The notes beneath the pieces were generated by a model. It was not told the DNA's origin, searched no databases, and saw only the letters and a program-made list of their open reading frames with translations. 64,000 nucleotides of DNA from contig NC_134138.1 of assembly GCF_033958435.1 (NCBI RefSeq), positions 2,120,001-2,184,000 on the forward strand. The letters run 5' to 3'. Numbering within the stretch: position 1 is the stretch's first letter; the number at the start of each line of letters is the position of its first letter. Below are positions 37,101 through 47,300 of the stretch, piece by piece. The translations under genes and the position numbers were made by a program. Origin of the DNA: Carettochelys insculpta. Its lineage: Eukaryota; Chordata; Testudines; Carettochelyidae.

Positions 37101-38442
37101 TCGAGGTAGACAGAAAGGGAGGATCCCACACTTTTTCCATCATGAGCTCGCTGCTCAGGTAGCTGAGGGCTGGACTGCTGGCCCAACAGGCTATCAACCT
37201 GCATCAGTTTCTCTCTGCATGACACTGATCCTGGCACCAGCCTGCTTTGGAGGTTGGTCTGTGGGGGTGGCTGGGTCATTACCAGTTGTCTGGTGCTCTG
37301 GCCACATAGTGTCAAGACTTGGCTCTGCTCTGTCTCATCCGTGCCAGGCCTGAGTGAGCAGCGTGCCTAGGCTAAGAGCAGGAATCTGGGTGCTGCGAGC
37401 CCCTCGTATAGAGGCAACCCGAGGCAGAGCATTTCTCACCCCCTGCACCATTGGTGTTGCAGCTACAACCCAGACCTGGACTCGGACCCCTTTGGCGAAG
37501 AAGGCAGCCTCTGGTCCTTCAACTATTTCTTCTACAACAAGAGACTGAAGAGAATTGTCTTCTTCACCTGCCGCTCCATCAGGTCAGGCTGCCCGACTGC
37601 TGAGCAGTGATCCTGCCTGAAAGCAGTGCCTCCTGCATGGGGATCCCTGTGGCCCAGCACTCCCAGCAGTGCCCTGAGCTAGAGCTGCACCCCACTTCCC
37701 CAGGAGAGGGAAGGACAGATCTGTCAGGGCACCCTGGTCTCTTTGATCTTCCTGCAGCGTACAGCTTCTCTTTCATGTTGAAGGACAAATTGGGTGGGTG
37801 CTGCAGCTCCAGGGAGAGGGACTTGTTTGCCTGGCACTCAGGCCCTCCCTCGCTAAAGGGCATCTTCCCTGCAACAAGCCCGTCCTCCCTCTGCCAGCTG
37901 GGGGTTGACTTGGGCAAATGGGGGCCTTGCTCAGTTCAGGCAGGATTCCCGCCAAGAGGCTGGTGCTGCCGACTGGTGTCAGTGAGTCTGTGCCTTAGCA
38001 GAGGTTCTGCTCTTTGTTTCCCCAGTGGGTCCACGTACCCTCGCTCGGAGTCGGGGAACGAGCTGGATATGGATCTGGGGGAAGACGACAAGGAGGGGAG
38101 CATGGATGCCTACGACAAGGAAAGCAGCAGTATCGAGGAGGACAGGTGTGTGAGCTCGGCGCTCGGCTGGCAGGGCGTGCGTGGCGCAGGGCTGCCCCCA
38201 GGACTTGACAGCCCGTCTGCCCTGATGGGACCAGAGCTTCCAGCCCTGCCTTATTGAGTTGAAACTTGTACAGGTGGAGGGGCACTTGGCTGCTCCCTTT
38301 GCAGCCGCGGGGCGGGGCGGGGCGGGGCAGCTCTAGGCTGTGGCCAGCTGTGCTCCCCCAAAGCAGGTTGTGTGGGCCCTTGGCGGCCGCGGGAGCAGTG
38401 ACAGCTGTGCTTATTTGCAGGGTGCAGGTTATCTGCATGTGA
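28132..38442 (+). CDS. MAF1: MAF1, repressor of RNA polymerase III
   Basis: Seven coding exons: 28132-28214, 34703-34831, 35375-35540, 36816-36937, 37463-37582, 38026-38145 and 38421-38442. All have GT-AG introns with matching phases and encode 253 residues (human MAF1 has 256). The protein opens [16 protein letters not shown] and contains the conserved [18 protein letters not shown] and [18 protein letters not shown] blocks. It has an acidic C-terminal tail and ends RVQVICM. MAF1 is the conserved negative regulator that binds RNA polymerase III and blocks its recruitment with TFIIIB, lowering tRNA and 5S synthesis under stress. The three Ser positions phosphorylated downstream of mTORC1 in human MAF1 (60, 68, 75) are present at the same numbers, in SPP, SPS and KSQ contexts. 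The long first intron between coding exons holds a SINE, a Penelope palindrome and two MITEs, yet every exon is intact. The frame is clean, so I read it as functional. Confidence 0.97.
28515..28665 (+). mobile_element. SINE/CR1-type tail fragment
   Basis: The words GCTTGGCCCTGCTCTGAGGG, 'cagagggctgaacttgacga' and 'cctctaaaggcccttccag' are the 3' half shared by turtle tRNA-derived SINEs and CR1. The fragment is truncated on the left. It lies in the intron after MAF1 coding exon 1. Confidence 0.5.
28666..31734. other. MAF1 intron, nothing recognised
   Basis: About 3 kb of moderately GC-rich intronic DNA. Open frames of up to about 160 codons lack recognisable domains and do not continue the MAF1 reading. 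Confidence 0.4.
31740..31918 (-). mobile_element. tRNA-derived SINE-like repeat
   Basis: Read on the minus strand, AGAGGCTCATGTGGTAGATG resembles a Pol III A box. About 30 bases on, AGGTTCGATTCTG matches the B-box pattern GGTTCGANTCC. Both lie at tRNA-like spacing (about 31755-31820). The rest is not tRNA-like, and no cloverleaf with intact arms was made out, so this is a SINE or tRNA-derived repeat and not a tRNA gene. Confidence 0.5.
31931..32126. mobile_element. Palindromic Penelope-like tail with target duplication
   Basis: The left arm (agccgtgttagtctggatct, then the antisense tail) mirrors the right arm (AACTTTTCTGTTAGTCTATA, then AGGTGCCACAGGACCCTTCG). The two 3' tails are joined head to head with their ends pointing outward. 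The 12-mers ACAAGCACCGTA (31919-31930) and ACAAGTACCGTA (32127-32138), which differ at one base, flank the whole unit. It therefore arrived as one insertion. Confidence 0.8.
32039..32077 (+). ncRNA. Hammerhead-ribozyme-like core in Penelope tail
   Basis: CUGAUGA (32039-32045) is followed by stem II GUGAG/CUCAU (32047-32051 with 32058-32062), GAAA (32063-32066), then a 2-bp GC/GC stem III with a 4-base loop (32067-32074) and UC. This is the conserved hammerhead core order with a very short stem III, as reported for Penelope-like elements. In the copy at 47345-47383 stem II is GUGGG/CCCAU, so one pair covaries (A-U against G-C). Stem I is not defined from one unit, so cleavage activity is unproven. 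Confidence 0.6.
32981..33662 (-). mobile_element. Harbinger-like MITE, long form, second copy
   Basis: This 682-bp element is flanked by CTG on both sides (32978-32980 and 33663-33665). It is the reverse complement of the 12247-12956 element along its length, including the GC-rich middle. Small indels show independent ageing. The ends read GGCCACGTCTACACGTG and, inward on the opposite strand, AGCCATGTCTACACGTGC. It lies in the MAF1 intron before coding exon 2. Confidence 0.8.
34250..34485. mobile_element. Harbinger-like MITE, 236 bp
   Basis: The ends GGCTGTGTCTACACTTGCCC and, on the other strand, GGCTATAGCTACACTTGCCC are inverted repeats. TAG flanks both sides (34247-34249 and 34486-34488). 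It lies about 220 bp upstream of MAF1 coding exon 2 and carries no coding sequence. Confidence 0.75.
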
Positions 38443-40495
38443 GCGTCACACAAGCTCCAAGAAGTACTTCGCCCCGCTGAGCCCGCCCTCCAGTCTTCAG
38501 TGCGTCAGCGTGGAGGATGGGCCCGCCCTGGCCATCACCTGATCTCTCCCATGCACCCAGCCTGCAGCACTGCTCTGCTTCTCGGCGCTGGGGGCTCTGG
38601 AGCACCCCTAGCGCCTGCATCACAGCAGTGGGTGTGGAAACCAACTGGTGCCTCTGGGCTGCAGACGTCCCTCAGCTGCCGGTGCTGCTCCAAACTGGTT
38701 CCCTCCAGCCACGTCCCTCGTGATGTGTGATTGGGCTGCAGTGGCTGCACTCTCTCTGCCAGCCTGGGCTCCAGCTCGCCACAGGCTTGTGCAGGGCCTT
38801 GAGACGCTGCAGTGCACTTTAGGAATTGACCTGCTGGCTGCACTGACCGTCCTGCTCCTGCTGTCTCTGAAGCAGGGCAGGCCGCTCCTTGGGCACTTTT
38901 CTACTGATAGCGACCCAGCAAACGGCCTCCTGCCACAGCAGCAACAGTGGTGGGGCACCCTCCTCCAACCCCCTGTCTGAGCTGAGCTGACCTGGATCTC
39001 CTCTGAGAACGGGTGGCGATCCGCCCCCCTCCCCCACGGCACCAGCCTGCTCCCCAGGGAAGAGCCCCTGGTGGGGAGGGTTGCTTGGCTCCTGCTCACC
39101 TCGGAGGCCATAGCAGCTGTCCTGCTGAGCACTGCTCCTGTGCGGAGGACCTGGCTGGGAGAGCAGGCGGGGGCCACTGGCCAGTTGGTTTTGTTTTTAA
39201 ACCACCTATGACTTCTGGCAGCAGCTGTGAGGTGGGAGCAGCTCCACTCTCCAGAAGGGCAGGGCTGGTTGGCAGGGCACTCGGCTCAGCTCAGCTCAGC
39301 ACTGCCAGGCCTGACTCATGCTCTGCTCTAACTCCCTCCTGCTCAGCCAGGGCCCCAGCACTGGTACACCTACAGCAGGCCGCCAGGTTCTCCCCGCCCT
39401 TGGGGGTGAGCCTGTCCCAGAGCCGTAGCAGGAGTGGGATGCAGCCCTGGAGCACAGGCAGGTCCTCCCTCACTAAGCCAGCTGTGCCCTGCCACCCTCA
39501 GCCCCCTGGGGAAAGCTGCAGCAGCCCCTGGCTCTGCTGCTGGCTCACGCACCAGCCTTGGCCACCTTAGCTGGCTCATCACCCAGCCTCCACCTGGACT
39601 GATGGAATTTGCCCCAGGAATGGCAGCAGCTGCCTAGGGCAGTGGGGCTGAGCTGCAGCTTTCCCTACAGCTAGAGCCCTGCCTGGCTAGCCCAGGGCCT
39701 GCGGGCTACCCCCAGAGCCACCTCTTCATGGAGGGGTGGGGGGCATTGGTCCTTCGCTTGTCGGCCGGGGGTAGTGCTCATCAGCTCTGCCGTCACTGCT
39801 GGCAAGGGCTGTCATGACCGGAACCATCTGCCCCCTTGTGCCTGGGCCTTGCTGGCGGGTGGAGGGAACCTGCAGGTGGATAGGGGCTGCTCTTCCTGGC
39901 GCGGGGCTATGGCTGTAACCTCCTGCCCACGTGCACTGAGCAGCCCTGCTAGTGGCACAGCCTCCCCTGCCCTCTGGCCAGAGCTCCCAACCTTTGCAGA
40001 CTCGTTGGCGGGGAGTCGTGCTGGCACCAGCCCTGCGGGGTGGGACTCCTCCACCCCCTGGGTGCGGGGGGCATCTCTGCAGGGGTGTGAGGGCAGAGGG
40101 CTGGGGAGCACAGCAAGCTCCACCACGCTGACCAGACTGGGTCATGTGCCCAGTATCCACGGCTGAGCTGGGAGCCAATTCGCAGCCCAGCCACCGAGAA
40201 CCTGGCATTCCCGCGCCTGCCTTTGTGCTGTGGTCACCGTCTGGCCCCAGTGGTGCACAGCGGGTCTCTGGGCACAGGAGTCCCTGCTCCCCCGGGTAGG
40301 GCACAGCTGCTGCCCCCTGTGCTGCTTCGAGAGCTTGTAGCTACTCCCCAGCGGCAGCGCGTGCGGTGCCTTGTTCTGGTCTCCTGCGCGCCTGGCAGGG
40401 CGCTGGGGCAGTTCCGTGTTTAACTCCCTGTGAGGTTTGACTTTACTGCATAACAATGTATCGTTACACCAATAAAGTTCGTCTGTGACAGATGC
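38443..40495 (+). other. MAF1: MAF1 3' UTR
   Basis: No further splice-consistent coding sequence follows the TGA at 38440-38442. The next polyadenylation hexamer in a suitable context is AATAAA at 40471. The roughly 2-kb interval is GC-rich with many short frames and no recognisable domain. The extent of the UTR is inference from the signal. Confidence 0.55.
40471..40476 (+). terminator. MAF1: Polyadenylation signal, probably MAF1
   Basis: AATAAA followed by AGTTCGTCTGTG (GT-rich) within 20 bases. It lies just before minisatellite 2, which fits the end of the transcribed unit. Confidence 0.7.
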
Positions 40496-40639
40496 CCCCT
40501 CCTGTAAAGAATCCAGCCCACGTGTGGGGCTGGGGGCGGGAGGCTGGGTGAGGGGTGCAGCCTGGGGCAGGTGGTGCTGGAGTTGCTGACTGGAGGGAGA
40601 GCATCCCCCTTCCTGCTGCTCTGCCCTTAACGCACCCCA

Positions 40640-42330
40640 GCCAGGCACATGGGCCCCTGCAGGCACTGACAGACCCCGGCCGGGCACCTGTGACCCCCGC
40701 ACCCATCAACACCCCCGCCAGGCACCTGGGCTGCTGCACCCATCAACACCCCTGCCAGGCACCTGTGACGCCCCGCACCCATCAACACCCCCACCAGGCA
40801 CCTGTGACCACCCGCACCCGTCAACACCCCTGCCAGGCACCTGTGACCCCCCCCCGCACCCGTCAACACCCCCGCCAGGCACCTGTGACCCTCTGCACCC
40901 ATCAGCACCCCCTGCCAGGCACCTGGGCCCCCACACCCATCAACACCCCCTGCCAGGCACCTGTGACCCCCCGCACCCATCAACACCCTCGCCAGGCACC
41001 TGGGCCCCCGCACCCATCAACACCCCCTGCCAGGCACCTGGGCCGCCGCACCCATCAACACCCCCACCAGGCACCTGGGCCCCTTGCACCCATCAACACC
41101 CCCCATCAGGCACTTGGGCCCCCTGCACCTCCCTGTGCCTGCTGCCAGACACCAGTGACCCCCCACACCCATCAACACCCCCTGCCAGGCACCTGCGACC
41201 CCCACACCCATCAACACCCCCTGCCAGGCACCTGGGCCCCCACACCCATCAACACCCCCGCCAGGCACCTGTGACCCCCACACCCATCAACACCTCTTGC
41301 CAGACACCTGGGCCCCCGCACCCATCAACACCCCCTGCCAGGCACCTGGGCCGCCGCACCCATCAACACCCCCACCAGGCACCTGGGCCCCTTGCACCCA
41401 TCAACACCCCCCATCAGGCACTTGGGCCCCCTGCACCTCCCTGTGCCTGCTGCCAGACACCAGTGACCCCCCACACCCATCAACACCCCCTGCCAGGCAC
41501 CTGCGACCCCCACACCCATCAACACCCCCTGCCAGGCACCTGGGCCCCCACACCCATCAACACCCCCGCCAGGCACCTGTGACCCCCACACCCATCAACA
41601 CCTCTTGCCAGACACCTGCGACCCCCACACCCATCAACACCCCCTGCCAGGCACCTGCGACCCCCAAACCCATCAACACCCCCACCAGGCACCTGGGCCC
41701 CCACACCCATCAACACCCCCGCCAGGCACCTGTGACCCCCACACCCATCAACACCTCTTGCCAGACACCTGCGACCCCCACACCCATCAACACCCCCTGC
41801 CAGGCACCTGCGACCCCCACACCCATCAACACCCCCTGCCAGGCACCTGGGCCCCCACACCCATCAACACCCCCGCCAGGCACCTGTGACCCCCACACCC
41901 ATCAACACCTCTTGCCAGACACCTGGGCCCCCACACCCATCAACACCCCCGCCAGGCACCTGCGACCCCCAAACCCATCAACACCCCCCACCAGGCACCT
42001 GTGACCCCCCCGCACCCATCAACACCCCCGCCAGACACCTGCGACCCCCACACCTATCAACACCCCCCACCAGGCACCTGTGACCCCCACACCCATCAAC
42101 ACCCCCGCCAGGCACCTGTGACCCCCCACACCCATCAACACCCCCGCCAGACACCTGTGACCCCCCACACCCATCAACACCCCCCACCAGGCACTTGGGC
42201 CCTTGCACCTCCCTGTGCCTGCCGCCAGACACCAGCAGCCCCCACACCCATCAACACCCCCTGCCAGGCACCTGGGTCCCCTGCACCCCTCTCTGTCCCC
42301 CACCAGGCACCTGGGCCCCTACACCTCAGT
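40640..42330 (-). repeat. Minisatellite 2 (~39-bp unit, G-rich on minus strand)
   Basis: About 42 tandem units of CACCCATCAACACCCCC followed by GCCAGGCACCTG and a variable ACCCCC or GGCCCCC run, 38-39 bp apart (for example 41589 and 41628). Occasional units carry a longer CACCTCCCTGTGCCTGC variant. A block of at least 267 bp is repeated unchanged at an offset of 308 bp (41017-41283 and 41325-41591). It lies between the MAF1 polyadenylation site and the next gene. Confidence 0.95.
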
Positions 42331-42540
42331 CATTGACCCCCAAACCAGCCACCTGCCCCCCCGGCCAGACACCTGCCCCCCCGCCTTGCCACGCTCGGAA
42401 ATCCGGCGGCTCCAAACAGAACCGTCTCCCCGGCAACCCGCCGTTCCCAGCGCTGCGGCTGCTGCGGGAGCCGGGTGGGTAACGACCCCCGACCCGACCC
42501 GACCGGCCCGGCTGCTGAGGGGCTCGGGACCGGCTGGGGA

Positions 42541-43555
42541 CGTGGGGGGAGCTCGGGTCGGGGGGAGGGGTGACGCCTGTGGGGTTTGTGGGGGAGCTCG
42601 GGTCGGGGGGAGGGGTGACCCCGCGGGGTTTGTGGGGGAGCTCGGGTCGGGGGGGAGGGGTGACGCCCGCGGGGTTTGTGGGGGAGCTCGGGTCGGGGGG
42701 AGGGGTGACCCCGCGGGGTTTGTGGGGGAGCTCGGGTCAGGGGGGAGGGGTGATGCCCGCGGGGTTTGTGGGGGAGCTCGGGTCGGGGGGAGGGGTGACG
42801 CCCGCGGGGTTTGTGGGGGAGCTCGGGTCAGGGGGGAGGGGTGATGCCCGCGGGGTTTGTGGGGGAGCTCGGGTCGGGGGGAGGGGTGACTCCGCGGGGT
42901 TTGTGGGGGAGCTCGGGTCGGGGGGAGGGGTAATGCCCGCGGGGTTTGTGGGGGAGCTCGGGTCAGGGGGGAGGGGTGATGCCCGCGGGGTTTGTGGGGG
43001 AGCTCGGGTCGGGGGGAGGGGTGATGCCCGGGGGGGTTGTGGGGGAGCTCGGGTCGGGGGGAGGGTGATGCCCGCGGGGTTTGTGGGGGAGCTCGGGTCG
43101 GGGGGAGGGGTGACCCCGCGGGGTTTGTGGGGGAGCTCGGGTCGGGGGGAGGGGTGACGCCCGGGGGGTTTGTGGGGGAGCTCGGGTCGGGGGGGAGGGT
43201 GATGCCCACGGGGTTTGTGGGGGAGCTCGGGTCAGGGGGGAGGGGTGACCCCGCGGGGTTTGTGGGGGAGCTCGGGTTGGGGGGAGGGGTGATGCCTGCG
43301 GGGTTTGTGGGGGAGCTCGGGTCAGGGGGGAGGGGTGATGCCCGGGGGGGTTGTGGGGGGAGCTCGGGTCGGGGGGAGGGGTGATGCCCGCGGGGTTTGT
43401 GGGGGAGCTCGGGTCGGGGGGAGGGGTGACCCCGCGGGGTTTGTGGGGGAGCTCGGGTCGGGGGGAGGGGTGATGCCCGCGGGGTTTGTGGGGGAGCTCG
43501 GGTCAGGGGGGAGGGGTGACGCCCATGGGGTTTGTGGGGGAGCTCGGGCGCCAGC
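42541..43555 (+). repeat. Minisatellite 3 (~43-46-bp unit)
   Basis: About 22 units of GGGGTTTGTGGGGGAGCTCG followed by GGTCGGGGGGAGGGGTGA and CCCCGC or YGCCCGC. Each carries a SacI-type GAGCTC and several G-runs of four to six. It begins about 210 bp after minisatellite 2 and has the opposite strand bias. The array lies just upstream of the WD-repeat gene. Confidence 0.95.
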
Positions 43556-44342
43556 GGGGAGGGGAGGCGGTGCCCATGGAAGACGTTGGCCCTGGCTGAC
43601 CTGTGCTGAGCAGCCCTGGCTGCAGCGTGGGGCTGAGAGCTGGCAGGGAGGGGCTGGCAGGTAGGAGGGGACCCAGTGCCCCGTGTGCTGGTGAGCTATT
43701 GCTGGGGGGCTGACACAGCTGCCAGGACCCCCCAGGTGAGTTGGGGGGGTTGCTATGGGGGTGCTGGTGCCACCTCTGGGCAGGGGGTCGCCCTGGGCTC
43801 TGCAGTGGCTCCCTCTCGCCCCCAGAGCCCTGCAGGTGAGCCACTCGCCGCGGCCCAGCCGAGCCGTCTGCGGGGCTCTGGGACAGACGGTGACCGGAGG
43901 AGCTGCTGCTCACAGCCATGGTGGAGAGAAGGGAATCGCAGGCTCCTGGCTGTAAGTTGCCCCAGTGCTGCCCTCAACATGCCCCTCCCAGCCCCGGCTG
44001 CTAACTCTGCATGGCTCTCCATGCCTCAGGCTGCAGGCACAGCCTCTCTGTGCACGGCGGCCAAGCCGACCCTGGTGCAAAGCCGGGTCCCTCTGACCCA
44101 TGGCCTCCCTCCTGCTGCCGCCAGTCTGGTGCCTCTGGCACATGCATCTTCCCAGCTGTTACCTGGAGCCCGCGGGGCCCCAGCCGTGTGTCGGGAGTCC
44201 CGAGAGCAGATGTGTGCCCGGCACGGGGCAGGGGGCAGGAGCACGCGAGCCCTGCTGCCTGGACACGGGGGGCGTGTGAATGAATGGGACGGGGTTTCCA
44301 GCCTCTCTTCCAGCAGCAGCGGCCTTGGTGAGGACAGTCGCC

Positions 44343-47300
44343 ATGAGGCCCCAGAACGCCCAGCTGGGGCCAAGGGAGGAGACCTGTCCGACAAGTGCCC
44401 GCCGGCTCTGGGCCTTGCTCCGGCAGGGCATCCAGGCCACGACAGAGAAGGTATGAGGTGGGGCGGGGGAGCAGCCCGAGGCCTGGTGTCCCACGGGTGC
44501 TGGGGCATCTGGCAGTGATGAGCAGGCTGGGCTGGGCTGGGCCAGCTGCTCCCCCACAATGACCAGGCCTCACACCCCCACGCCCGTCCGCTCAGCTCAC
44601 GCTGCCCTGCCCAGGCACCTGCCTTCCCCTGACCTCCGTGGAGGCCTGTGCGGCAGTGACCTGCCCTTGCGTGGCTGCTCACCGGGCCAGCTGTGGCTGC
44701 AGCTGGGGCCGATTGCCCCTCCAGGTCATTCTGCTGGAGCCTCACACAGAGGGGCACCAGGGGGCTGCTCTTCAATGGCGGGCGCCGGACAGGAGCCCAG
44801 CCCAGCCCACCGGCAGCAGGCCCGGGGCCCTGGCAGTGTGTGTCATGGGGCAGCCAGCTTCCCTGGTAGCTGCTGGGCGCCGGATCCACAGCGCCCTCGT
44901 CTGGGGAAGCCGCAGGGTGCTTTGGGACCTGGGGCTACCCCGGCCCTCTGCCTATTGCCTGCTGAGCCGTGCAGGCAGAGGGGGGGCTCACAGCGCTGCC
45001 TGACCCTCCCCCTCCTCCTGGCAGATGAAGAAGGAGGAGCTGAAGGCAGCTCAGCTGACCCACGGCCTCCAGCACGTGCGCCACCTCAGCTTCTCCCAGC
45101 CCGTGCGCCAGGTGGCCTACAACAGCCGCGCCAGCCTCTTCGCAGTCTTGGACGCGCAGAGCCGGATGCACCTGCACAGGGCCGACGGCTGGCTCAGCCG
45201 CGGCGTGCCGGCCCCGGCTCCCATCACTGGCTTGCTCTACGCCGCCCCAGTCAACAAGTACGTGGCCTGGGACCAGAGCAACTTGCAGGTGCTGGGCCCG
45301 GCCTTTGAAGTCCTCTCCAAGGTGTCGGCACTGCACGGCGTCCACTGCTGTCTCTACAGCCCCGAGCTCAACCAGGTGGTGACCACCGGTGCGGGCAGCC
45401 TGTCCGTCTGGGCCTTCCGCTACGGCTTTCACCAGCTGCAGTGCCAGCTCACCGTGCAGCAGGGCCTGTCTCCTCGGGATGCCTTCACCCGCCTGGCCCT
45501 GGGCACCGGCCCCAGCCAGGCTTGCTTCGCTGCCAGCGGCACTGGGGTCGCTGTCTTCAGCATTGACCAGGGGGAGCTGGTCACCTTCCAGCGGGACCTT
45601 CACAACAGGTAACGGCTGTGCGAGGCAGTGGGACGCTGCCCCGCCAGCCCCGGGTGCCCCTCCGGGGAACTTCACCCCGTCCTAGGAGGGCTTGGGCCCT
45701 GGGAGGCAGCTGCCCAGGGAATGGATGGGGGTGGGGCTGAGGTGCTGAGCGATGGAAGCGGCTGCCCAGCTTTGGCCTGGGGGAGTGGATGGGGTGCGGC
45801 TGGCCAGGTCTGTGCGCCAGGACTCCTCCATGTGCACTAAGACCTCCCATCTGGCTGAAGCCCACGGTCAGAGGCTGCTCTTGTCTCTACGCTCAGAAAG
45901 AGAGACAGGCTCATGTACTGCCTGCTCAAGCCCTGGCTGGGGCTCTACAGAACCCTCTCTGGGCCCTCCCTGCACCTCCCTGGCTCCTGGCGCTGCTGTT
46001 TCATGGACACGACAACTGAGACAGCCCTGCCAGCCCCCCAGGCTTCCACCCCCAGGCTCAGGCACCAGCGCAGTTAGAATCGTAGAATCAGAGAGTCCTA
46101 GGGCTGGGAGGGACCTCATGAGGTCACTGAGTCCGGCCCCCTGCCTAAAGCAGGATCAGCCCCACTAAGTCATCCCAGCCAGGGCCTTGTCCAGCCAGGA
46201 GTTAAACCCCGCAAGGGATGGAGAATCCACCACCTCTGTTAGCCAGGTGCTTTGGGCTCGTGCGCTCCTAGGGTGACCCTGCCTGTGCCTGCACTGGTGC
46301 CCGTTGCCCTGTGGGGCCTCGGGAGGGGGCAGGGAGCCAGGGCAGGCAGGAGGGCTCAAGGCTGCTTCTCTCCCAGGGCCATCACTGACCTCGCGTACTG
46401 TGAGGCAGCGGCGTGCGTGGTGACCGCCTCCCGCGACACCACCATCAAGGTGTGGGACGAGAAGTGGCTGATTCAGACTATCTTCGTGGGACACACCGGT
46501 GAGCGGGGCAGGGCTGAGCCCAGTGCTGCAAACGCCCTCCCCCTCTGGGGCAGAGCGGGTGCCATCTGAACTGGCTGTTCCCTGCCCGGATCCCTGTCTC
46601 GGGCTGCCCTCAGGCCCCATGCAGGCTGCCCTGCCACTGCCATCACGCGGGGGGTGGGGACTCATGATACAGTGGCTTGTGCATTAAGCTTGGAAACCCA
46701 GGGTCGTGAGCTCCATCCTTGAGCAAGCCACTTAGGGAATGGGGCAAATAGATGTCAGGGATGATGCTTGGTCCTGCCAAGAGGGCAGGGGACTGGACTC
46801 AGTGACATCCCTTCCAGTTCCAGGAGATGTGTAGCTCCAATTACATGCACATTTTTATAAGGTAGCTCCCCAGCTCTCACATGGCCGTCAACTAGAGACT
46901 CTTGTCCTGGAGCAAACTTGCCTCTTGGACTGGCAGTGTCCCCCAGCTGACAGTGTAAGGGAAGAGGTTTCTGGGGCACCGTTCAGGGGGTCAATTCAGG
47001 GTGAACTGCTGAGGGAGGCAGAGCTAGATACAGCCCAGGTCTGGGGTCCTCCAAGACAAGGCCCCAAACCCATCACACAGAGCACAGCTGTCACCACGCC
47101 GGCCAGCGAGAGGTCCCACCAGCAATTCCCTCACACACTCCAGCCTCCCGTGGGCCACAGCCCATCCCCTCCTCGCACAGCTGAGAGGCTATGGAACCAA
47201 CCTCACCACCTCCACACAGGTTCTTCCAGTGCCCAAGGCCCTGCCACCTCTCCGGGTCAATGTACCAGAGGGGTGGCCAAGTTAGTGTCTACCTTCAAAA

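Noticed and set aside
40640..42330. CRISPR-like array of ~39-bp repeats
   Set aside because: Units are contiguous without unique spacers, in a vertebrate genome; it is an ordinary minisatellite.
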